Below are positions 28,316 to 32,629 of a stretch of DNA of 32,629 nucleotides, piece after piece. The notes beneath the pieces were generated by a model. It was given only the letters and a program-made list of their open reading frames with translations. It did no database searches and was not told the DNA's origin. The number at the start of each line of letters is the position of its first letter. The first letter of the stretch is position 1. The DNA comes from Micromonospora sp. KC213 (lineage in GTDB: Bacteria; Actinomycetota; Actinomycetes; Mycobacteriales; Micromonosporaceae). The DNA lies in assembly GCF_004348325.1 (NCBI RefSeq), contig NZ_SMKF01000053.1:1-32629 (forward strand). Direction: 5' to 3'. Made by a program: the position numbers and the translations under genes.

Positions 28316-30214
28316 TCAGCCGCGACCTACGCGGCCGTCGGGATCCGCGTCGCGGACGCCAGCCGGGACGGGGGCGCCGTCCCGATCGGCGCCGGTGCCG
28401 AGGAACCCGCCCGACTGCCGCGACCACAGCTGCGCGTACAGCCCACCACGTTCCCGCAGCTCGGCGTGGGTGCCCTGCTCGACGATCCGGCCGCTGTCGA
28501 GGACCACGATCCGGTCCATGCGGGCGATGGTGGACAGCCGGTGCGCGATCGCGATCACGGTGCGGCCGGCCATCACCTCGTCGAACGTGTCGTGGATGGC
28601 GGCCTCCGCCTCGGAGTCCAGCGCGGACGTGGCCTCGTCCAGGACCAGGATCGGTGCGTCCCGGTAGAACGCGCGGGCCAGCGCGATCCGCTGTCGCTGG
28701 CCACCGGAGAGGCGAACGCCGCGCTCGCCGACGTGCGCGTCCAGGCCGGTTCGGCCGTCCGCGTCCCGCAGCGTCGCGACGAATCCGTCGGCGGACGCCC
28801 GGCGCAGCGCCGCCTCGATCCGCGCGTCGTCGGCGTCGTCGGGACCGGCGATGTTCTCCCGGACCGAGCGGTGCAGCAGCGTGGCCTCCTGGGCGACCAT
28901 GGCGATCTGATCGCGCAGGCTCTCCTGGGTCACGTCCGTGATGTCGGTGCCGTCGATCGTGATCGTGCCGGACTCCGCGTCGTGAAACCGCAGCAGGAGA
29001 CCGACCAGGGTCGACTTGCCCGCCCCGGAGCGGCCGACGACGCCGACGCGCTCCCCGGCGGCGATGTCGAGACTCAGCCGGTCGAGCCCACCCCCGTCCC
29101 GACCGTAGTGGTGGCTGACCTGCGAGAAGCTGATGGCTCCGCTCCCCAGCCGCAGGCGGGTCGCCTGCGGCTTGTCGGCGACCGCGAGCGGTTGCGCGAT
29201 GGTCCGCAGCGCCCGCCGCAGCGCGCCGACGGACCCGAACAGCGACGACACGGCATCCAGCAGCCACTCCGCCATCGCGGTGATCCGGAAGCTGAGCGCC
29301 AGCGCGGCCGCGACGAGACCCAACGGCGCGGCATCGGTACGCCACAGCGCGATTCCGTATCCGACGAGCCCGACGAGCAGCGCGCTGCCGAGCGCCATCA
29401 TGCCGCTGTTGATCGTCACCTCGACCCGCTGCAGGTCCAGGTGCGCCCGCCGGGCCAGCGCGAACACCCGACGGTCGTGCGCGGTACGGGAGTCCTGGCC
29501 GCCGAGCAGCGCGAGGGTGTCGACGTTGGCGTACGAGTCGACGAGCAGGCCGGTCAGCGCGGACTCCGCGTCCTGCAGCCGCTCGGAGGCGCGCCGGTAG
29601 CGCGGCACCGCCCACCGCATGAGCAGCACGTACGCCAGGATCCAGACGCCCAGCGGCAGCAGCAGGCGTACGTCGATGGTGGACATCAGCCACACCGAGC
29701 CGGCGATGTAGGCGATCACGAACACCAGCGTGTGGATGACGGAGTACGCGGCGGTGCTGGCAGCGTCGCCGCCGTCGCGGACCCAGGTGGCGATGCGTCC
29801 GGCGAGGTCGTCGCGGAACCAGCCGACGGACTGCCGGGACACGTGCCGGTGTGCCCGCCAGCGGGCCAGCGGGCGGGCGTTGGCGCGGAACGCGATGTCG
29901 TCCAGCGCCTCGCCGACCACATTGACCAGTGGCCTGACCAGGAGCACCACCAGGGCGACGAGGAGCAGTTCGGTGCCGTGGTCGGCCCAGAGCGTGTCCG
30001 GGCTGCCGGCGGCGAGCGTGTCGACCAGGCGGCCGGCGTACCCGATGAGCCACACCTCGATCGCGGCGCACAGGATCGTGGTGGCGACGGCCGCGGCCAC
30101 GACCGGGCGTAGCGGCCGCAGTTCCGTCAGGAGGAACCGCCGTACGGTGCCGGCCGGGGTGCGGTTGTCGTCGGTCGGGAAGGGGTCAACAGGGTTTTCG
30201 AACAGACCTAACAC
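28316..30214 (-). CDS. ABC exporter, fused permease and ATP-binding protein
   Basis: A 632-residue half-transporter. Residues 1-330 form the type-I exporter membrane domain with six helices; residues 365-605 form the nucleotide-binding domain. Walker A is GRSGAGKST, the signature is RLSGGQRQRIALARAF, Walker B is ILVLDEATSALD, and the H-loop is AIAHRLSTI. There is no N-terminal peptidase domain. It needs a homodimer or a partner, but no second half-transporter is adjacent. GTG at 30214 has AAAGG upstream. The C-terminal tail (about 25 residues) is charged and not conserved. The substrate is unknown, possibly a drug, lipid or peptide. A 29-codon ORF overlaps the start. Confidence 0.93.
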   Translation of the reverse strand: MLGLFENPVDPFPTDDNRTPAGTVRRFLLTELRPLRPVVAAAVATTILCAAIEVWLIGYAGRLVDTLAAGSPDTLWADHGTELLLVALVVLLVRPLVNVVGEALDDIAFRANARPLARWRAHRHVSRQSVGWFRDDLAGRIATWVRDGGDAASTAAYSVIHTLVFVIAYIAGSVWLMSTIDVRLLLPLGVWILAYVLLMRWAVPRYRRASERLQDAESALTGLLVDSYANVDTLALLGGQDSRTAHDRRVFALARRAHLDLQRVEVTINSGMMALGSALLVGLVGYGIALWRTDAAPLGLVAAALALSFRITAMAEWLLDAVSSLFGSVGALRRALRTIAQPLAVADKPQATRLRLGSGAISFSQVSHHYGRDGGGLDRLSLDIAAGERVGVVGRSGAGKSTLVGLLLRFHDAESGTITIDGTDITDVTQESLRDQIAMVAQEATLLHRSVRENIAGPDDADDARIEAALRRASADGFVATLRDADGRTGLDAHVGERGVRLSGGQRQRIALARAFYRDAPILVLDEATSALDSEAEAAIHDTFDEVMAGRTVIAIAHRLSTIARMDRIVVLDSGRIVEQGTHAELRERGGLYAQLWSRQSGGFLGTGADRDGAPVPAGVRDADPDGRVGRG

Positions 30215-30275
30215 GAAGTGCCTTTCTGGCGGCGGAGACAGACAGGGAACCCGGGAAACCGCCGGACGTCCTCAT
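30186..30275 (-). CDS. Putative 29-residue leader peptide overlapping the ABC exporter start
   Basis: ATG at 30275 is preceded by AGAGGAG at near-ideal distance, better than the exporter's own site. The product is a 29-residue Arg/Ser-rich cationic peptide ending in a Cys and matches no known family. Its last 29 bases, including the stop, overlap the exporter coding sequence in another frame, which would couple translation of the two. It could be a regulatory uORF or a fortuitous frame; homologues would be needed to support it. Confidence 0.3.
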   Translation of the reverse strand: MRTSGGFPGSLSVSAARKALRVRSVRKPC

Positions 30276-30349
30276 GATCGATCTCCTCTTCGTGTCGGTT
30301 GGCCGGGGTGCTCCTGGCGAGGTTAGGCGAGTTCGTGCGGAGACGCCGC

Positions 30350-30702
30350 TCAGTTTCCGACGACGTTGCGCAGCCGCGCCCGGCACTCGGCGACGAACGT
30401 GGGATAGGTGTGCCAGTAGTAGGAGATGCCGCTGACCGCCACCCCGATCGCCCGCGCCCGCGTCCAGGTCACGTCGTCGAGGCTCAGGGCGTTCCAGTAC
30501 GCGTAAGGAGACCCGGGACGAGGCCCAGAGCCCGGTCGGGGGTGCGCGGTACGCGCACAAGAAGGTCATCGCCGAGCCGGTACGTGGTGTTGTCCGTGCC
30601 GGCACGCGCTGGTGACAGCGGCAGGGCGGCCCACTGTGGGCACTGGGCCGCCAGCAGCGACCGGCTCTTGTCGACCGGAACCTCGTCCTGGTGCAGCGCC
30701 AT
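30350..30702 (-). pseudogene. Aminoglycoside phosphotransferase-like gene with its middle deleted
   Basis: The N-terminal 50-55 residues are intact (ATG at 30702: MALHQDEVPVD, then LPLSPARAGTDNTTYRLGDDLLVRVPRTP), the start of the APH/choline-kinase fold. Near 30505 the frame breaks and continues in another frame as SPYAYWNALSLDDVTWTRARAIGVAVSG, then ISYYWHTYPTFVAECRARLRNVVGN-stop, which is the C-terminal end of the same family. About 190 residues containing the catalytic HGD and DFG sites are absent. Total length is 353 bases, so the deletion is out of frame. The gene cannot be functional. It lies downstream of lysR and upstream of the exporter on the minus strand. Confidence 0.72.
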
Positions 30703-30767
30703 CCGGTGATCCTCCGTGGGCGGATCTGGTGGAGCCACCGAATTCTCGACGGGTCCGTCGAGGACGG

Positions 30768-31685
30768 TCAGCCGGGCTCTGGCGCGGGCGTGAGCCCGTG
30801 CGCGAGGGCGGCGGCGGTGCGGGCGAGAACGGGCAGGAAGTGGTCCCGGGCGGCGTGGTGACGTCCGGCAGTGACCGCGAAGATGTCGCGTGCCGCCGCC
30901 CACGCATCGGTGACGGGAACCAGAGTGACGTCGGGCGGCGCGGCGCTGGCGGCGATCGCGGGCACCGCGGTGACGGCCAGTCCCGAGGCCACGAAACCGA
31001 ACTTGGTGGTCCAGTCCGATGCCGTGAAGGCGATGCGTGGTGCGAAGCCGCCGGCGGGGGCGAGGGCTCGGGTGGCGTCGGTGGCGGAGGGCCCGGCGAT
31101 CCAGGGTTCGTCGGCGAGGTCGGCAAGGCTGAGGGCGCGGCGGCCGGCCAGGTGGTGGGTGCCGGCCATGGCGACCAGGAGGCGGTCGGTCATGAGGTGG
31201 TGCCAGCACAGCTTGCCCGGGTCGGGCGGGTGTCGCGCCGGGGTGCTGACGATGACAAGGTCGGCCTCCGCGGCGGCCAGGCGGGTCAGCAGGCGGGGTG
31301 TCGGCCCTTCGACCAGGGTCACGCTGACGGCGGGGTGGGTGGAGCGGAACGCGGACAGGGCGCGCGGTACCAGCGCGGCGCCGGCGGTCGCGAACGCCCC
31401 GATGCTGAGCTGGCCCGTCTCGGCGGCCCGCACAGCCGCCAGTTCGCGGCGGGTGCGGTCCATCCGATCGAGGATCGCCTCGGCGTGTTCCAGCAACCGC
31501 TGCCCCTCTTCGGTGAGTTCCACGCCCCGGGCGTGCCGATGCAGCAACGGCGCCGCGAACTCGTGTTCGAGCAGGCCCATCTGCCGGGAGACGGCCGACT
31601 GGGTGTAGCCCAGGGCGGAGGCGGCGGCGGTGATCGACCCTCGCCGTACCACCTCCCGAAAGGTTTGCAGCAGGGTCAGTTCCAT
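30768..31685 (-). CDS. LysR family transcriptional regulator
   Basis: A 305-residue LysR regulator. The N-terminal winged HTH (residues 1-60) reads LLQTFREVVRRGSITAAASALGYTQSAVSRQMGLLEHEFAAPLLHR. The C-terminal periplasmic-binding-like domain for co-inducer (about 90-300) contains QLSIGAFATAGAALVPRALSAF and TKFGFVASGLAVTAVPAIAA. The ATG at 31685 gives MELTLLQTF, the common family start; an ATG 9 bases upstream is also possible. It is divergent from the dehydrogenase gene, with a T-N11-A type site between, so that gene is the likely target. Confidence 0.93.
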   Translation of the reverse strand: MELTLLQTFREVVRRGSITAAASALGYTQSAVSRQMGLLEHEFAAPLLHRHARGVELTEEGQRLLEHAEAILDRMDRTRRELAAVRAAETGQLSIGAFATAGAALVPRALSAFRSTHPAVSVTLVEGPTPRLLTRLAAAEADLVIVSTPARHPPDPGKLCWHHLMTDRLLVAMAGTHHLAGRRALSLADLADEPWIAGPSATDATRALAPAGGFAPRIAFTASDWTTKFGFVASGLAVTAVPAIAASAAPPDVTLVPVTDAWAAARDIFAVTAGRHHAARDHFLPVLARTAAALAHGLTPAPEPG

Positions 31686-31731
31686 GGCAGACATGTTCTA
31701 CGGGCATGGCTGCCATGAGCAAGATTCGCTT

Positions 31732-31747
31732 GTTCGATGGCTTGAAC
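31732..31747. promoter_or_regulatory. LysR-type binding site in the divergent promoter
   Basis: GTTC-N8-GAAC contains a T-N11-A core (TCGATGGCTTGAA) and lies 19-34 bases upstream of the dehydrogenase start at 31766. A -35-like TTGAAC and -10-like TAGCGT are close by. This is the standard arrangement for a LysR-controlled divergent gene. Confidence 0.6.
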
Positions 31748-31765
31748 GCTCCTAGCGTCGATGGC

Positions 31766-32593
31766 ATGACGCACATCGCCGTGTTGGGCACCGGTGCCAT
31801 GGGTGCCGCAATCGCCCGACGCCTACTGGATCGGGGTCATCGGGTCACGGTGTGGAACCGAACCGGTCACCGCTGCACCTCCCTGGTTCATGCCGGAGCC
31901 GCGCCCGCGGGCACCCCTGCCCACGCCGTCGCGGAGGCCCAGGTGATCATCACGAGTCTGCGGGACGCCGAGGCGGCCGACGCCGTCTGGTTCGGTACGG
32001 ACGGTGGGGCCACGGCCCTGCGCCCGGCTCAGGTGGTGGTGGAGACCTCGACCGTCGGACCGGATGCGGCCCGGCAGGTGGCGGCGCGGCTGCCTGCCGG
32101 GGTGACCTTCGTCGACGCGCCCCTGGTCGGCAGCGCCGACGCGGTCGCGGCGGGCACCGTGCAGATCCTCGCCGGTGGGCCGTGGGAAGAGGTCGCCACG
32201 GTGCTCCACGACCTCGGCTCCGTCCACCCGGTGGGCGACGTGGGCGATGCGGCAGCGGTCAAACTCGCCGTCAACGCCGCGTTGGCCACGGCCGTCGTGG
32301 GGATCGCCGAGGCGCTCACCGTCGCCGACGCCACCGCGGTCGCCCGTGAGGTGGTCCTCGAAGCCCTGGCACGTGGACCGCTGGGCGCGGTCGTTGCCCG
32401 TACCCAGGCGACCGGGGCCCGCTTCGGTATCAGGCTGGCGCACAAGGACGCCGAGCTGGCCCTGCGGGCCGTCACCCGCGCCGGGCGGGCCGCGCCGGCG
32501 TTGCACGCCACCGCACAGCAACTGCGCCACCATGTCACGCACGGTCTCGCCGAGGCCGACATCAGCCGTCTGGTACGAAGGGAAATGCCGTGA
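31766..32593 (+). CDS. NAD(P)-dependent oxidoreductase, 3-hydroxyisobutyrate dehydrogenase family
   Basis: A 275-residue beta-hydroxyacid dehydrogenase-like enzyme. The Rossmann motif GTGAMGAAIARRLL is at residues 8-21, with an Asn in VTVWNRT that suggests NADP preference. Substrate loop FVDAPLVGSADAVAAGTVQILAGG corresponds to the DAPVSGG..A..G.L stretch. The catalytic Lys is in GDAAAVKLAVNAAL (K and N spaced as in the family). The C-terminal helical domain includes HKDAELALRAV. ATG at 31766 is preferred over an upstream in-frame ATG at 31706, because the LysR site and promoter elements would otherwise be inside the gene. The substrate is unknown. The next gene starts at its stop (GTGA overlap). 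Confidence 0.9.
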   Translation: MTHIAVLGTGAMGAAIARRLLDRGHRVTVWNRTGHRCTSLVHAGAAPAGTPAHAVAEAQVIITSLRDAEAADAVWFGTDGGATALRPAQVVVETSTVGPDAARQVAARLPAGVTFVDAPLVGSADAVAAGTVQILAGGPWEEVATVLHDLGSVHPVGDVGDAAAVKLAVNAALATAVVGIAEALTVADATAVAREVVLEALARGPLGAVVARTQATGARFGIRLAHKDAELALRAVTRAGRAAPALHATAQQLRHHVTHGLAEADISRLVRREMP

Positions 32594-32629
32594 GCATCAT
32601 CTTGGACAACCCCGCCGGAACCCCCGCCC
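32590..32629 (+). CDS. 5' end of a coupled downstream gene, possibly RidA-like
   Basis: GTG at 32590 overlaps the TGA of the dehydrogenase. Thirteen residues are visible (VSIILDNPAGTPA) before the window ends. The opening resembles RidA/YjgF-type proteins, but this is too short to be sure. It is probably co-transcribed with the dehydrogenase. Confidence 0.45.
   Translation, partial: MSIILDNPAGTPA

Noticed and set aside
26781..30071. 1096-codon minus-strand frame spanning the sigma factor and exporter regions
   Set aside because: Arg-rich shadow in a different frame to the real exporter; no domains.
28133..30112. 659-codon plus-strand frame over the ABC exporter gene
   Set aside because: Opposite strand to a clear exporter with all motifs; composition is a mirror of that gene.
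1..32629. CRISPR array, rRNA or tRNA genes
   Set aside because: No regularly spaced repeats and no recognisable RNA gene were found by eye; a tRNA scan could still be run.

Overview
The window is high-GC actinobacterial DNA, most likely from Micromonosporaceae (Micromonospora or a close relative). This is inferred from the codon bias, frequent GTG starts, probable leaderless starts and protein families (short-Q-loop CydA, F420-type nitroreductase domain, UMF1-type transporter, ECF42 sigma factor with a DGPF protein). No rRNA, tRNA or CRISPR array was seen.

Layout. 1-6.5 kb is ordinary chromosome: a peroxiredoxin tail, a coiled-coil protein of unknown function, cydAB (bd oxidase) behind a TACTAC/GTAGTA operator, a PlsC-type acyltransferase, a nitroreductase-hemerythrin fusion, and a two-gene HTH/DUF4180 unit. 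6.6-9.66 kb is a scar: the decayed N-terminus and the C-terminus of one glycerophosphodiester phosphodiesterase gene lie 2.7 kb apart, and between them sit an AraC-SDR-VTT cassette (its VTT gene frameshifted) and the 3' end of an ISL3 transposase. 9.67-20.4 kb carries housekeeping and catabolic genes: UMF1 transporter, thymidine kinase, AidB-like acyl-CoA dehydrogenase, DUF6194, a tyrosine recombinase, Hsp20 with a HAIR-like operator, a MarR/DUF6069 pair with a palindrome, a cupin, and an epimerase/FAD monooxygenase pair. 20.4-22.0 kb is a recombination patch: a serine recombinase with elaborate inverted repeats on both sides and an IS5-type transposase remnant. 22-24.2 kb is a TetR/esterase/DUF1772 group with two palindromes between the divergent genes. 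24.4-25.0 kb holds a MerR regulator fused to a truncated PP2C phosphatase.

25.2-28.1 kb is the most interesting part. Divergent DUF1579-like and DUF998 genes are followed by a DGPF (YCII) protein and an ECF42-type sigma factor that overlaps it by 4 bp. The two divergent genes have near-identical 5' leaders arranged as a mirror image. Each is preceded at the same spacing by TGTC(G/A)A-N17-CGAGG, which looks like a pair of ECF promoters. The simplest reading is a self-contained sigma-factor regulon whose divergent promoter and leader arose by inverted duplication.

28.3-32.6 kb contains an ABC exporter with a 29-codon ORF overlapping its start, an aminoglycoside-phosphotransferase-like gene missing its middle, a LysR regulator, a divergent NAD(P)-dependent dehydrogenase, and the first codons of a coupled gene that runs off the window. 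Overall, this is a chromosomal region with several independent decay events and unusually readable operators.
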